Positions 17,588 through 28,740 of a stretch of DNA of 58,478 bases are shown in pieces. The stretch covers positions 1-58,478 of the forward strand of contig SXKT01000017.1 in NCBI GenBank assembly GCA_005778035.1, given 5' to 3'. Position 1 is the first letter of the stretch; each line of letters opens with the position of its first letter. The position numbers and the translations under genes are program-made. Below the pieces are notes generated by a model. The model was not told where the DNA came from, made no database searches, and saw nothing but the letters and a program-made list of their open reading frames with translations. This stretch comes from Chloroflexota bacterium. Lineage in GTDB: Bacteria > Chloroflexota > Anaerolineae > Anaerolineales > Villigracilaceae.

Positions 17588-17616
17588 ATACGGCCCCAAA
17601 TAATTTGGGGCCGTAT
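17588..17616 (-). terminator. Intrinsic terminator for the minus-strand XDH-family operon
   Basis: ATACGGCCCCAAA-taa-TTTGGGGCCGTAT, 13-bp stem; TTTTTAG on the minus strand. Confidence 0.85.
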
Positions 17617-17634
17617 CGGTTGATCGGTTCGGAA

Positions 17635-19839
17635 CTAAATTTTGCCGAGGTGCTTCAGAACTACTTCGGGTGTCAACGGAAATTGATTGATCCAAACTCC
17701 TGTTGCATCATGCACTGCGCTAATAACCGCTGGCGCATAGGGCAAATAAGGTAGTTCACCCAAACCACGTGCGCCAAACGGGCCGCGGTCATCGGGAACT
17801 TCTATCACCACGGAGGTGAGCTTTTTGGGAATATCGCGCACGGTGGGGATCAGGTAAGTACTCAATTTGTCGGTCAGTACGTAACCATCCTTGGTGATGA
17901 AATTCTCCATCATAACGTACCCTTGGGCCTGGACAGCTCCGCCTTCAATTTGTCCTTCTACCAAATTTGGGTTGATCGCTTTGCCAACATCGTTGGCGCT
18001 GATCATTTCCAAAACTGTCACTTCACCGGTCTCGGTATCTACTTCCACTTTACATGCCTGCGCAACGTAAGCGTATGCAAAATTGGGCTCGCACTTGCCT
18101 GTCTCTTTGTCAAAGGGTGTGGTTGGCGGGGCAAAATATGTGTACTCGGCAGTGGCGGGGCGGTCTTCCTTATCCCATGCCTGGCGAGCAAGCTCGGCAG
18201 CACCTTTGATGGCGTTGCCAGACATAAAAGTAAGCCGGCTTGCGGACGCAGAACCAGCGTTACCCATGCCCTGGGTATCCATGACAATCATTTCGACGTT
18301 TTTGAATGGAACACCGCTTATTTCGGCTACCATTTGCGCCAAAATTGTGTGATTTCCCTGGCCAACCTCTGCAGAGGCAATCCAAACGCGAGCTTTTTCC
18401 GGGTTGCCGTTTCCGCTGATCTCTACTTTTGCCCAGCAGTTATCTTTATACCCAAAACTAAAACCAACATTTTTAAAACCACAGGCCATTCCATATCCTG
18501 TCTTCACGGGGTTGTTGTGCGCGTGGGTGGCAGAAGGTTTTCGAGAATAGACACCATCAACCCGCTGCCAATCTGCCCGATTCACAGCTTCTTCTATCAC
18601 TCTGTCGATGGAGATTGGGCCGACTGGTGGTGATTGCACATTGAGGGTTTGGCCTGGCTTTAGTGTATTTCGTAACCGAAAATCCACCTCATCCAAACCC
18701 AATTTTTCGGCCAATTTGCTCATTTGCATTTCAGCCATAAAGGCTGCTTGTGGAGCGCCGAAACCGCGGAAGGCTGCGCCTGGAACATTGTTGGTATACA
18801 CGCCGATCACATCTGAGTAGAAATGGGGGATGTAATAAGGCCCGCTTTGCGTTATGGTTGCATTTCCCAAAACCTTGTTGCTTGTGTACATATAAGCGCC
18901 GCCATCGGCGATGATGGTGGTTTTGGCTGCAAGCACTTTGCCATCTTTATTGGCACCCCATTTGGCTTTGATCACCATTTGATGTCTTTTTCCGTGCCCG
19001 AACATTGATTCAGGTCGGGTCCATACGATTTTGACGGGTCGGTTTAGCTTGGTGGCAGCCAACGCCAAAACGATCTGAACGCTCATGTCTTCACGCCCAC
19101 CGAATGCTCCACCAATGACGGGGTAAATGACGCGCACTTTTTCGAGCGGCAGGTCTAAGCTATGGGCTATCTGTTTTTGGTCGGTGTGTGTCCATTGGCC
19201 AGCGGCTTTTACTGTCACAATACCGTCATCCATGTAAGCCAAGCCGGCTTCTGGTTGAAGGTAAACATGCTCTTGCACCGGAACATGGTATGTATCTTCC
19301 ACGATCACATCACACTGGTTAAATCCTTCATCTACATTTCCCTTGCGGATCTTATCCCATACGCAGATGTTGGTATTGGCGATGTGTGGGTGAAGCAGGG
19401 TAGCACCGTCCTTCATGGCTTCCTCTGGGTCGGTCACCACGGGCAGATCTTGGTACTCAACCCGGATCAGCGAGCGGGCATGTTCAGCGATCTTTTCGGT
19501 TTCAGCTACAACCAAGGCAACTTGATCGCCAACGAATCGGACGATGTCGCCGCCTTCCTTGGTGCTGCCCGGCCCACACAATACTGGCTGGTCGTTCCAC
19601 TGCAATCCATATTCATTCAAGGGTACATCTTTTGCGGTAAAAATTGCCACGACACCGGCTACATCTTCGGCTCTGGAAGTATCAATCGAGAGCACTCGAG
19701 CGTGTGGCCTGCCGGCAAAAAGGATCTTCATATGCAACATGCCTGGCATCACCAGGTCACCAGAATAAAGCGCGCTGCCGGTAACTTTTTCGCGCCCATC
19801 GATACGTTTTACGGAACTTCCAACTATTTCACTTGCCAT
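17635..19839 (-). CDS. Xanthine dehydrogenase/aldehyde oxidase family, molybdopterin-binding subunit
   Basis: IGGAFGGREDMSVQ, GAAFRGFGAPQAAFMAEMQ, VGQGNHTILAQMVAE, GARGLGELPYLPYAPAVISAVHDATG. Confidence 0.93.
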   Translation of the reverse strand: MASEIVGSSVKRIDGREKVTGSALYSGDLVMPGMLHMKILFAGRPHARVLSIDTSRAEDVAGVVAIFTAKDVPLNEYGLQWNDQPVLCGPGSTKEGGDIVRFVGDQVALVVAETEKIAEHARSLIRVEYQDLPVVTDPEEAMKDGATLLHPHIANTNICVWDKIRKGNVDEGFNQCDVIVEDTYHVPVQEHVYLQPEAGLAYMDDGIVTVKAAGQWTHTDQKQIAHSLDLPLEKVRVIYPVIGGAFGGREDMSVQIVLALAATKLNRPVKIVWTRPESMFGHGKRHQMVIKAKWGANKDGKVLAAKTTIIADGGAYMYTSNKVLGNATITQSGPYYIPHFYSDVIGVYTNNVPGAAFRGFGAPQAAFMAEMQMSKLAEKLGLDEVDFRLRNTLKPGQTLNVQSPPVGPISIDRVIEEAVNRADWQRVDGVYSRKPSATHAHNNPVKTGYGMACGFKNVGFSFGYKDNCWAKVEISGNGNPEKARVWIASAEVGQGNHTILAQMVAEISGVPFKNVEMIVMDTQGMGNAGSASASRLTFMSGNAIKGAAELARQAWDKEDRPATAEYTYFAPPTTPFDKETGKCEPNFAYAYVAQACKVEVDTETGEVTVLEMISANDVGKAINPNLVEGQIEGGAVQAQGYVMMENFITKDGYVLTDKLSTYLIPTVRDIPKKLTSVVIEVPDDRGPFGARGLGELPYLPYAPAVISAVHDATGVWINQFPLTPEVVLKHLGKI

Positions 19840-19858
19840 CAGGAAACCTCTTTGAAGG

Positions 19859-20260
19859 TTATTTATTTTTGGTTACGGTAAAGGGCACATCTACCTTGCT
19901 GTACATCGATGGCCCAAAGGCTTTATACAAGTAAGCATTGAGCATGGAGAACAACCCTGCGAACAGGATCCACCCGAGCATGAAGAAGATCAGAATCACG
20001 CGCAAGTATTGGATGGTGGAAAGGAATTCAAACAAACTACCAACCACATTGAGGTGGTAAAACGGCTGGGGAAAGCGAACAGGTGCAGCCATTTCAATCA
20101 CTATTTGCCAATTGTTCTGAATGCCGATATCCAACATCACCAACGCTGCCGAAAACGCTATCACAGGGACCAGCGCGTTGATCAAAAAGGAGATCAACGA
20201 TAAGGAACGCACGCTTGTTTCTTCCCGTTTCTTTTGCATTTCAGTTGGATTCTCTGCCAT
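19859..20260 (-). CDS. Hypothetical membrane protein inserted in the XDH-family cluster
   Basis: MAENPTEMQKKREET... with three hydrophobic segments. Confidence 0.65.
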   Translation of the reverse strand: MAENPTEMQKKREETSVRSLSLISFLINALVPVIAFSAALVMLDIGIQNNWQIVIEMAAPVRFPQPFYHLNVVGSLFEFLSTIQYLRVILIFFMLGWILFAGLFSMLNAYLYKAFGPSMYSKVDVPFTVTKNK

Positions 20261-20276
20261 ATCACCTCGGTTCAGA

Positions 20277-21683
20277 TCAATGTTGGTTAACCAACTCAAT
20301 TGCCTCGATGATCTTATAATAGCCAGTACAACGGCACAAATTGCCGGCGATTGCTTCCTCGATCTGGTCTTTGGTGGGTTGGTCAACTTCTTCCAATAAC
20401 TTCACCGCGCTCATAATAAATCCGGGGGTGCAGTAACCGCATTGTACAGCGCCTTTTTCCACAAATGCTTCTTGCACCGGATGCATGGTCTCGCCAACGG
20501 CAAGCCCTTCAATGGTTGTAATAACAGCGTTGTGGGCACGCGGGGCGGGTACTAGGCAACTCATTACGGCTTTTCCGTCCAAAAAGACGGTACAAGCGCC
20601 ACATTCACCTTCAGCACAGCCTTCCTTGGTGCCAATTAATTCGGCATCTTCACGCAACATTCGCAAAAGGCTTTTGTCATTCGCCCCATTGATGAGGAAA
20701 TTCTTGCCATTAATGGTGGTACTGATTGGTTCAGAAGAATTGTGAGTAGAGCGGGTGGAAACTACCGGGCTTGAATTGGGTTTTCCGACCAAGGTAACCG
20801 GTTTTTGGGGCATCATTTCTCCACCCAAATCATCTCTCAGTACGCGCAGTACTCGTTTGCTATGCACAAAAACCATCTCGCGCCGGTAATCAGCACTGCC
20901 ACGCAGGTCACTAATAGGCTTAGCGGCATCGCGCACCAGGCTGGCCGTTTTCTCAATCACCTCATCAGAAAGGGTTTTCCCGATCAGATATTGTTCGGCG
21001 GCAGGGGCATGGATGATGGTTGGGGCGACAGAGCCCAGTGTTATGGATGACGAACGGACGATATCGCCATCTATTCCCAATATCATGGTAATGTTGACCA
21101 CAGAGATCGCCTGGGTTTTGCGCAGGGCGACTTTGGCAAACGCGCCACGTTGGTTTGGTTTTAGGCCAGCAAAGCTGATCTCAACCAACATTTCATCCGC
21201 TTGCATCACTGTTTTACGAACGCCGGTGTAAAAATCAGCCAGCTTTACTTGTCGTTCACCACCAACAGAGACCAGCCGCACGGTCGCGTCGAGAGCCATG
21301 AGCGGGCTGATAGTGTCGTTGGCGGGAGAAGCGGTGATGACATTTCCAGCAAGAGTTGCCCGGTTGCGGATCTGAGGAGCGCCGACTTCCCAACAGGCAC
21401 GTGCCAATGGCAAGGCCAGTTGGTGCATTTGCGGTGAAGCAGCCACCTGATTATGGGTGACCATTGCTCCTATCCGTACAGTCCCATCGGGGTCTATGTT
21501 TATCTCATCCAAACCTGCGATACGGGTAACATCGATGAGGGTTTCGAGATCTTTTCGGCCCCCATTTTCCATTTCCAACATTAGGTCGGTGCCCCCGGCA
21601 ACAATGCGGGCTTTTGGCCCTTTGGCGGCAAGGACCTCAACGGCTTGTTCAACCGTTGAAGCGGTTACGTACTCTTTCCACAT
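20277..21683 (-). CDS. FAD-binding domain fused to C-terminal 2Fe-2S ferredoxin domain (XDH/CO-dehydrogenase family)
   Basis: FAD part: ARIVAGGTDLMLEM, NRATLAGNVITASPANDTISPLMALDA. 2Fe-2S part: GCAEGECGACTVFLDG, CGYCTPGFIMS, GNLCRCTGYYKI. Confidence 0.93.
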   Translation of the reverse strand: MWKEYVTASTVEQAVEVLAAKGPKARIVAGGTDLMLEMENGGRKDLETLIDVTRIAGLDEINIDPDGTVRIGAMVTHNQVAASPQMHQLALPLARACWEVGAPQIRNRATLAGNVITASPANDTISPLMALDATVRLVSVGGERQVKLADFYTGVRKTVMQADEMLVEISFAGLKPNQRGAFAKVALRKTQAISVVNITMILGIDGDIVRSSSITLGSVAPTIIHAPAAEQYLIGKTLSDEVIEKTASLVRDAAKPISDLRGSADYRREMVFVHSKRVLRVLRDDLGGEMMPQKPVTLVGKPNSSPVVSTRSTHNSSEPISTTINGKNFLINGANDKSLLRMLREDAELIGTKEGCAEGECGACTVFLDGKAVMSCLVPAPRAHNAVITTIEGLAVGETMHPVQEAFVEKGAVQCGYCTPGFIMSAVKLLEEVDQPTKDQIEEAIAGNLCRCTGYYKIIEAIELVNQH

Positions 21684-21708
21684 GCGTATATTCCTCTTGG
21701 TCTAAAGG

Positions 21709-22239
21709 TTAGGCAGCGGCCTCTGGTTTTGCTAAAAGGTCGTTCCGTTTATCAAAGGTTTCATTCAGTTCACGGGCAAGCATGGTCAAGTTTCGAATAA
21801 ATGCTGGCAAGCCCTCACTGTTGGTAAGGTTGTTGGACAGGGTGTCCATTTCGGTACTCAGGTGTTCCCCTATTTGCACAAACGCCAAGTCAAAGTGGTA
21901 CATGGTTTCAATGTCTTGTGCGTCTACTTTTACACTATCAAAAAAACCACTATACCCATATGTGGCGTTTCGGATGCGATCGGTGAATCGACGGATCTGG
22001 ATCGCGGCTTTTTCGGTATCATCCAGATACTCAATTCCCCCGTTGGAAATGAGATCCGTTTGGATAGCCGAAAGTTTTTTGTACAAACTTTCATATTGGG
22101 AGGCGATCGCCTCGCGGGCCAATTTATCAGCAGAGCGACGGCTTGCGCGCTCCATATAGCCACTAAAACCGGGAATCTTGCCGATCAGCTTGCTGACAGG
22201 GTCTTGGTCGTTCATGATCTGGGTCAAAATATCGGACAT
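21709..22239 (-). CDS. Hypothetical protein, possibly coiled-coil
   Basis: 176-aa ORF directly upstream of and co-oriented with the XDH-family genes. Confidence 0.65.
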   Translation of the reverse strand: MSDILTQIMNDQDPVSKLIGKIPGFSGYMERASRRSADKLAREAIASQYESLYKKLSAIQTDLISNGGIEYLDDTEKAAIQIRRFTDRIRNATYGYSGFFDSVKVDAQDIETMYHFDLAFVQIGEHLSTEMDTLSNNLTNSEGLPAFIRNLTMLARELNETFDKRNDLLAKPEAAA

Positions 22240-22281
22240 AACGCCTCCTGTGAAAATTTGTCTAACAACATTGGCAAGTAA

Positions 22282-23310
<1,029 letters not shown>

Positions 23311-23333
23311 CGGTTTATCTGTTATCCAAAAAA

Positions 23334-23364
23334 ACTCCCCTCCATAGGTTGAGGGGAGTTTTTT
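23334..23364 (+). terminator. Intrinsic terminator after fba
   Basis: ACTCCCCTC-cataggtt-GAGGGGAGT followed by TTTTT. Confidence 0.85.
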
Positions 23365-23392
23365 CTGGGAGTCTGGCAGGAAATAACGCGCC

Positions 23393-23878
23393 TTATAGTT
23401 TGTACCCTATCATACGTAAAAATCCTTTGCGCCAATTCTTACCATCCTCATCCTCAACTCCAAAAGGAGAAAAGCCATCAATCACACCCATTATGCCACG
23501 GCCTTGTTCGGTTTGTGCCAAAACGACCTGGGTAGGGTTGGCGGTGGCACAAAATACTCGGGCAACCTCGGGGACGTTTTTGATGGCGTTAAGTACATTG
23601 ATCGGGTAATAGCCATCTCCGAGGAAGAGGATAAAGCTGTGGCCGGCGCCAATGGCTAACGCGTTTTTTTCAGCAAGGGCAATGAGTTCGGGGTCAGTAC
23701 CGCTGGTGCGAACCAGGCACTTGCCGCTGGCTTCGCAAAAGGCCAAACCGAATTTGATGCCCGGAACGGCAGAAACCATTACCTCGTGGATATCCTCAAC
23801 GGTTTTTATGAAATGCGATTGTCCGAGGATGAAATTGGTATCTTCTGGTTTTTCGATCTTGTACAAGCTCAGTTCCAT
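23393..23878 (-). CDS. Adenosine-specific kinase family protein
   Basis: GIKFGLAFCEASGKCLVRTSGTD, GHSFILFLGDGYYPINVLNAIKNVPEVARVFCATANP. Confidence 0.85.
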   Translation of the reverse strand: MELSLYKIEKPEDTNFILGQSHFIKTVEDIHEVMVSAVPGIKFGLAFCEASGKCLVRTSGTDPELIALAEKNALAIGAGHSFILFLGDGYYPINVLNAIKNVPEVARVFCATANPTQVVLAQTEQGRGIMGVIDGFSPFGVEDEDGKNWRKGFLRMIGYKL

Positions 23879-23880
23879 GA

Positions 23881-24459
23881 TCAGGCTCCTTGTTGCTTGG
23901 GGGTGGTTTCTTTTTTGTTGTAAAACACCAGCAATGTACTGCCGTATTTTCTTTCTTCCACTTTTTCAAAATTCTTAAGTTCCAATTCGGCGTACTCCAC
24001 AGGGTGGATCTGTACGATCAGCTCACCGTCATCACTGAGCCAACGGGGATGGGCATCCACCAACTCCACCCCTTTGATCCACATTTGTTTGTATTGCGGT
24101 GGAGCAATGTAAATGTAATCGAACTGATAAGTGGGTTCAGCTGCCAAAAGCGAAAAGGCATCTCCGCGCAAAACTTGAGCCTGGCCAGCGCAACCCAGAG
24201 TGGCCAAGTTTTCCTTGATGGTTTCCACGGGAAGGCGGTTTAGGTCGCAAAAACGAACAAACTTGGCACCTCTGCTTATTGCCTCAATACCGATGGCGCC
24301 TGTTCCACCAAAGACATCCCACCAACTGGAATCGACCACGTTGTTGGCAAGAATATTAAACAAGGCTTCTTTGACGCGATCCGTCACAGGGCGGGTAGTA
24401 TCACCGGGAACAGACTTTAGCAGGCGGCCTCGGAATTTGCCTGCGATCACGCGCAACAT
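23881..24459 (-). CDS. rsmD: 16S rRNA (guanine966-N2)-methyltransferase
   Basis: MLRVIAGKFRGRLLKSVPGDTTRPVTDRVKEALFNIL; WWDVFGGTGAIGIEAISRGA; FDYIYIAPPQY. Confidence 0.88.
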   Translation of the reverse strand: MLRVIAGKFRGRLLKSVPGDTTRPVTDRVKEALFNILANNVVDSSWWDVFGGTGAIGIEAISRGAKFVRFCDLNRLPVETIKENLATLGCAGQAQVLRGDAFSLLAAEPTYQFDYIYIAPPQYKQMWIKGVELVDAHPRWLSDDGELIVQIHPVEYAELELKNFEKVEERKYGSTLLVFYNKKETTPKQQGA

Positions 24460-24496
24460 AAGGTTGTAAGTGCTAAAGGCGATTTGGATTGCTTGG

Positions 24497-25111
24497 TCAC
24501 AGGTACTGCCTGCCTTCATCATCAAATGCACGCACATCCATTTGTGGAGTGCTGGCGTTGGGATAATTGGACCGGAACAGGACGAACATCATTCTATCAG
24601 CGATGCCATATTCATCAATGTATCGTCGGCGCAGGGTGGCTTCCAACTCAAAGCCCAGTTTTTGAGGAATACGGGCGCTGGCATTGTTCATGCTGGAACA
24701 GTGAATTTCCACCCGATCCATCTCATAGTGGTCAAAGGCAACGCGGGTGAGTGCTGCGGTTGCCTCGGTAGCAATGCCCTTGCCACAGGCATCGGCTGCA
24801 AGCCAATAGCCAATCTCCAGCCCATGTTCGCCGGCGCGTTTATGTAATCCTGTGCCGCCAAGCAATGTTCCGGCTTTACGGTCAGTGATGGCAAAAACAA
24901 AATCCTTGGCTTGCTCAAAGTCATGTATCCAGCGGGTGATCAATTCCAGGTGTGCCTCAGGCGTAACATGGTCTACTCGGGCCCACGGCATAAATTGGCG
25001 TAGATGACCCAGGTTGGCATTGATGGTTGAATTGAGCGCGGATACATCGTTGAGATGGTAGCAACGCAATACCAACCGAGGTGAAGTTATTGAATAAATT
25101 ACCGGGTTCAT
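24497..25111 (-). CDS. GNAT family N-acetyltransferase (RimJ/RimL-like)
   Basis: SPRLVLRCYHLND...GGTGLHKRAGEHGLEIGYWLAADACGKGIATEATAALTRVAFDHYEMDRVEIHCSSMNNASARIPQKLGF. Confidence 0.88.
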   Translation of the reverse strand: MNPVIYSITSPRLVLRCYHLNDVSALNSTINANLGHLRQFMPWARVDHVTPEAHLELITRWIHDFEQAKDFVFAITDRKAGTLLGGTGLHKRAGEHGLEIGYWLAADACGKGIATEATAALTRVAFDHYEMDRVEIHCSSMNNASARIPQKLGFELEATLRRRYIDEYGIADRMMFVLFRSNYPNASTPQMDVRAFDDEGRQYL

Positions 25112-25117
25112 AGGCAA

Positions 25118-26650
25118 TTATTTTACCTGTTTTATTGTGCAAAGGTCCAAGCCAGGCAAGCCAAATGCCTGTATCACAGTTTCGTTGCGATAAACACTGC
25201 GTTCATCCAAATTTGCACGGACATGGGTCAGTAAGAAACTGCCTCGCTCCAAACTGCCAACACCGCCAGCATGAACCAGGGGTATGGGTAGTGAATATGC
25301 TTTTGCCAATGGAAGTTCCCGTTGTACAGCCAAAGGTTGGCCAGGGTATGTTTCCGCAAACCATCGCAAAGCCGGTTGGTAACATGTTAGCCAGTAATCG
25401 TTTTCGTAACGGCGCAGCGTAGCGGCCTGACCACCAGCAAATTGATTGTAATAATTGTATTCGTAGGGGTGGGTGCTATAAATGCCTGCCAACCCAGGGA
25501 GCAAGGCCAATGCCACCAACGCGGTAAAAGGCCTTGGGCCAAAGCGTCGCATAACGCACGCAGCGGCATATGCTGGAAGCATAAATACAATTGGCAATAT
25601 GAATAAAAAATGTCGAAAGCCATCATACACAGATGGGCGGCGCGCTAAAATGTACGCCAATAATAGGATAAAGATCGCGCCAACCGGGGTGGCATGCCGC
25701 CAAAGCTTACCACCATTGCGCACATCTACAAATAAAGCACCAACGCCCAGTGCGGCCAATGGCCATGTCGGCTCGCTCAACATTAATAGGAACATACGAG
25801 GAATGTATGAAATGGGCATGGCATTGGCCCTAAAGACCACGCCTTCATAGAGCACAGCCAATTCCGTTGGGTTGTTACTCATATGGCGTAACACTTCAAT
25901 AAAATTGGTTACGGGGTCATTCCACAAAAATGGCCAGGCCGCTACCATTACCGCTGCAGCCAATCCCCCGGCCGCAAAAAAAGAGGATAATTGGCGCCAT
26001 TGGCGACGCAAAACCAAATCGAATAACATCACAATACCAATCAGTGGTCCAATAACTCTAATGGCGCTGGTAAGCCCTAATAGCACACCAAATGCAACCC
26101 ACCATACAAAAGCTCGCTGGGGGGGATTGTTCTGGGCTGCATCAAGGGCGCGGGTACCAGCAAGGTAACTGGCCAGGCAGGCTGCCATAAATGGAATATC
26201 TTTTGGGTTAATGAAGGCATGACCCCATAACGTGGGTTGCCAAACCATCAATGCCGCTCCAAACACTGCTGGCCACTTTCCTGTACTTGGAAGGAGTAAG
26301 TAATACAAGCACAAGACCGCGACCTGAAAGCATAAAAAATTCAGCCAATGCCACGATTGATATAAGCCGAGACCTGCCGTTTGCAAGGCTTTGGTTATGG
26401 GCTCGGCTGCCAGCAAGTAGGCAGGACCGTAGAATTGATGGTCAGAAGAGCTGGCGCCGAATGCATTTGCCGGAACACTGGCGTTTGCCAGATTTTGGAG
26501 GGAGTAAGCGCTGCCGATGTGAGCAGCGTAATCATAAAACAATGGTTCATCCCAGCTAATGCCATAATTTGGCAGCAAGAACCAGCCGGCTACCAAATTG
26601 ACGGCAAGCAAGGCGAAAATGGGCCAATCGCAGATTTTTACTTTTCGCAT
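25118..26650 (-). CDS. Glycosyltransferase family 39-like polytopic membrane protein
   Basis: Multi-TM; N-terminal GISWDEPLFYDYAA and HAFINPKDIPFMAACLASY. Confidence 0.7.
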   Translation of the reverse strand: MRKVKICDWPIFALLAVNLVAGWFLLPNYGISWDEPLFYDYAAHIGSAYSLQNLANASVPANAFGASSSDHQFYGPAYLLAAEPITKALQTAGLGLYQSWHWLNFLCFQVAVLCLYYLLLPSTGKWPAVFGAALMVWQPTLWGHAFINPKDIPFMAACLASYLAGTRALDAAQNNPPQRAFVWWVAFGVLLGLTSAIRVIGPLIGIVMLFDLVLRRQWRQLSSFFAAGGLAAAVMVAAWPFLWNDPVTNFIEVLRHMSNNPTELAVLYEGVVFRANAMPISYIPRMFLLMLSEPTWPLAALGVGALFVDVRNGGKLWRHATPVGAIFILLLAYILARRPSVYDGFRHFLFILPIVFMLPAYAAACVMRRFGPRPFTALVALALLPGLAGIYSTHPYEYNYYNQFAGGQAATLRRYENDYWLTCYQPALRWFAETYPGQPLAVQRELPLAKAYSLPIPLVHAGGVGSLERGSFLLTHVRANLDERSVYRNETVIQAFGLPGLDLCTIKQVK

Positions 26651-26652
26651 AG

Positions 26653-27801
26653 TTATAAGGCGGATAAAGCACCAGCGAGTTCATCCTCTTCGGATTGCTG
26701 GTTGGCAAAGTAGTTTTGTATGAACGGGCTACGACGAAGACGCAAGCAAATGTTGGCGGTATCGCGCAAGTCTTGTGCGGTGACCTCCAAACGTTCATCA
26801 CATGCGGCCAAAGCCTTGGCAGATTCGAACCAGCTGATCTCTGCGCGAAGGGACTCGACACCCAGTTGGGATATGGTAGAGATGGCTTGTTGCGCCAGAG
26901 AGTTTGGCAAACTTACCCGCCTTACCCGATCTCGAGCGATCACGATCTCGGTCTGAGCAATTTCCACGGTATGCTGCCAGCGGGAAGTGAACTCTCGAGG
27001 GTTAAGGTAATAAGATGCTGCATCCGTATATGCTTGCAAACGGTCCTGCGGATTCTGTAATCCTCGCACAAATACGCGCATGCCAAATCGGTCTAATATT
27101 TGAGGACGTAAGGCACCTTCCTCCGGGTTCATCGAACCGATAAGGATAAATCTGGAATTAAAAGTGGCACTGGTATGGTGCCTGCGAACCTGATAAAAAC
27201 CTTGTGCGGCTGCATCCAGGATGGAGTCGATCAGGTCCTGAGGCAGCAGGTTTACTTCGTCGATGTATAAGATGTTGCGATCAGCTTGATGCAACAAGCC
27301 GCTTCGCAGCGTGTAGGGTTGCCCTCCGGTCTCCATTTCGCGGCCACCAAGAACATCTGCCAGCTGGGCATTAAGAGGCAGTTCTACCAGACTAACCCGC
27401 GCCAGTGCGGTGAGCGGTTCCCCTTGGCCATATTTTTTTGTGCACGCAGGGCAAACCGCATCCATACCACCTTGTTCAACTTCTTGTTCGGTACAACCGT
27501 AATAACACAAACTGCGAGGTTCTTGTGGTAACAAAGTTTGAAGTGCACGAACTGCTGTAGTTTTTCCCGTACCGCGTGAACCAATCAGTAAAACACCCCC
27601 AATACCCGGATTCACCAAATTCAGTAACAACGCTAATTTCATTTCGCGTTGGCCAACCAGTGCAAAAAATGGGTAAGGGAAATGTTCGGCGATTGCGCTG
27701 GGTTGGCGCAAGTCACTAATATTTGAGGCAGAGCGGCCGCTGGCAATATTGAGGAGTTCTTTTAGGGTAAAGCGGATTTGCGGGTCGGATAATTCATCCA
27801 T
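26653..27801 (-). CDS. Magnesium chelatase ChlI/BchI-like AAA+ ATPase
   Basis: LLIGSRGTGKTTAVRAL, CYYGC...CPAC insertion, NILYIDEVNLLPQDLIDSILDAAAQG, IGSMNPEEGALRPQILDRFG. Confidence 0.9.
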   Translation of the reverse strand: MDELSDPQIRFTLKELLNIASGRSASNISDLRQPSAIAEHFPYPFFALVGQREMKLALLLNLVNPGIGGVLLIGSRGTGKTTAVRALQTLLPQEPRSLCYYGCTEQEVEQGGMDAVCPACTKKYGQGEPLTALARVSLVELPLNAQLADVLGGREMETGGQPYTLRSGLLHQADRNILYIDEVNLLPQDLIDSILDAAAQGFYQVRRHHTSATFNSRFILIGSMNPEEGALRPQILDRFGMRVFVRGLQNPQDRLQAYTDAASYYLNPREFTSRWQHTVEIAQTEIVIARDRVRRVSLPNSLAQQAISTISQLGVESLRAEISWFESAKALAACDERLEVTAQDLRDTANICLRLRRSPFIQNYFANQQSEEDELAGALSAL

Positions 27802-27807
27802 ACAGTT

Positions 27808-28269
27808 CTACCTGGTACGGATACTGTGCCGCTTTTTTGCTTCTTCATGCAGAGCGATTTCCTCTTTTGTTTCAGCCACGATTGGCGGAACCGGGACAGG
27901 CCGTCCATCATCGCCCAAGGCTACATAAACCAATGTGGCTCGGTTGGTATGCGTTTTCTCACCAGATACAGGGTTTTCAGCAGTCACCAACACTTCAGCT
28001 TCCATACTTGTGTTGCCGGTAAATGTAACCCGCGCTGTTAGGGTTACAAGGTCGCCAATCTTGATCGGTTGGCGAAAGGTCATCCCATCCACGGCGATAG
28101 TTACAACGCGCCGTTGGGCGTGGCGCATGCAGGCCAAAGCACCGCACTCATCGACCAACTTCATTACCCAACCACCGTGTACATTCCCCAGGTTGTTGGC
28201 GTGCTCTGGTTGCATCAATTGGGCAAGGCTAATTTGTGAGGCGCTAATGGTTTTTGGCCGTTGGGGCAT
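27808..28269 (-). CDS. Acyl-CoA thioesterase (hotdog fold)
   Basis: LMQPEHANNLGNVHGGWVMKLVDECGALACMRHAQRRVVTIAVDGMTFRQPIKIGDLVTL. Confidence 0.9.
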   Translation of the reverse strand: MPQRPKTISASQISLAQLMQPEHANNLGNVHGGWVMKLVDECGALACMRHAQRRVVTIAVDGMTFRQPIKIGDLVTLTARVTFTGNTSMEAEVLVTAENPVSGEKTHTNRATLVYVALGDDGRPVPVPPIVAETKEEIALHEEAKKRHSIRTR

Positions 28270-28284
28270 ACGTGGGAACGGCTC

Positions 28285-28740
28285 CTAACCGTTTACATCA
28301 TTATACGTCCAAAAACGGTTCACAAAGAAGTTCCACATCATGACTGTGCCCACTGCAAGTGTAAGGGTTAGGTTGTGGCTTATTGGTTGGTGGTATTGGT
28401 TTGTCTGAGGGATTCCAATAAAGAAACCATCGATGATCGGTTCAATATACTTTAAGATGGGCACCCGAATGAGCAAGCCGGCAGCATTGACGACTACAAA
28501 CTGGGCCAGTTGGCCCAAATAATGTTTACTTCGGCTTTCAGGATATGTCCAGAACCGGTTCCATAAAAAATTACTCAACACCGCGCACAGAAACGAAATG
28601 GTGCCGGCAGTAAGAAAAGAAATATCATAGTGCACCAGCAGGTTCATCACCCCAAAATCAATCACAGCGCCAATGGCACCTACGACGGCAAATTTATAAA
28701 AACGGGTGCGTTCTTGCGGGTTTTTTACAAAATCGATCAT
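28285..28740 (-). CDS. GtrA-like membrane protein
   Basis: [49 protein letters not shown]. Confidence 0.88.
   Translation of the reverse strand: MIDFVKNPQERTRFYKFAVVGAIGAVIDFGVMNLLVHYDISFLTAGTISFLCAVLSNFLWNRFWTYPESRSKHYLGQLAQFVVVNAAGLLIRVPILKYIEPIIDGFFIGIPQTNQYHQPISHNLTLTLAVGTVMMWNFFVNRFWTYNDVNG

Noticed and set aside
17923-19881. Long plus-strand ORFs (236 and 239 aa) opposite the XDH-family Mo subunit
   Set aside because: Shadow ORFs with no protein-family features; the minus-strand gene has clear motifs throughout.
26002-26015. GGCGACGCAAAACC string identical to the GEMM-I core found at 17288-17301
   Set aside because: It lies inside the coding sequence of the GT39-like gene on the other strand (LRRQWRQ) and has no accompanying GNRA hairpin/receptor architecture; coincidence.
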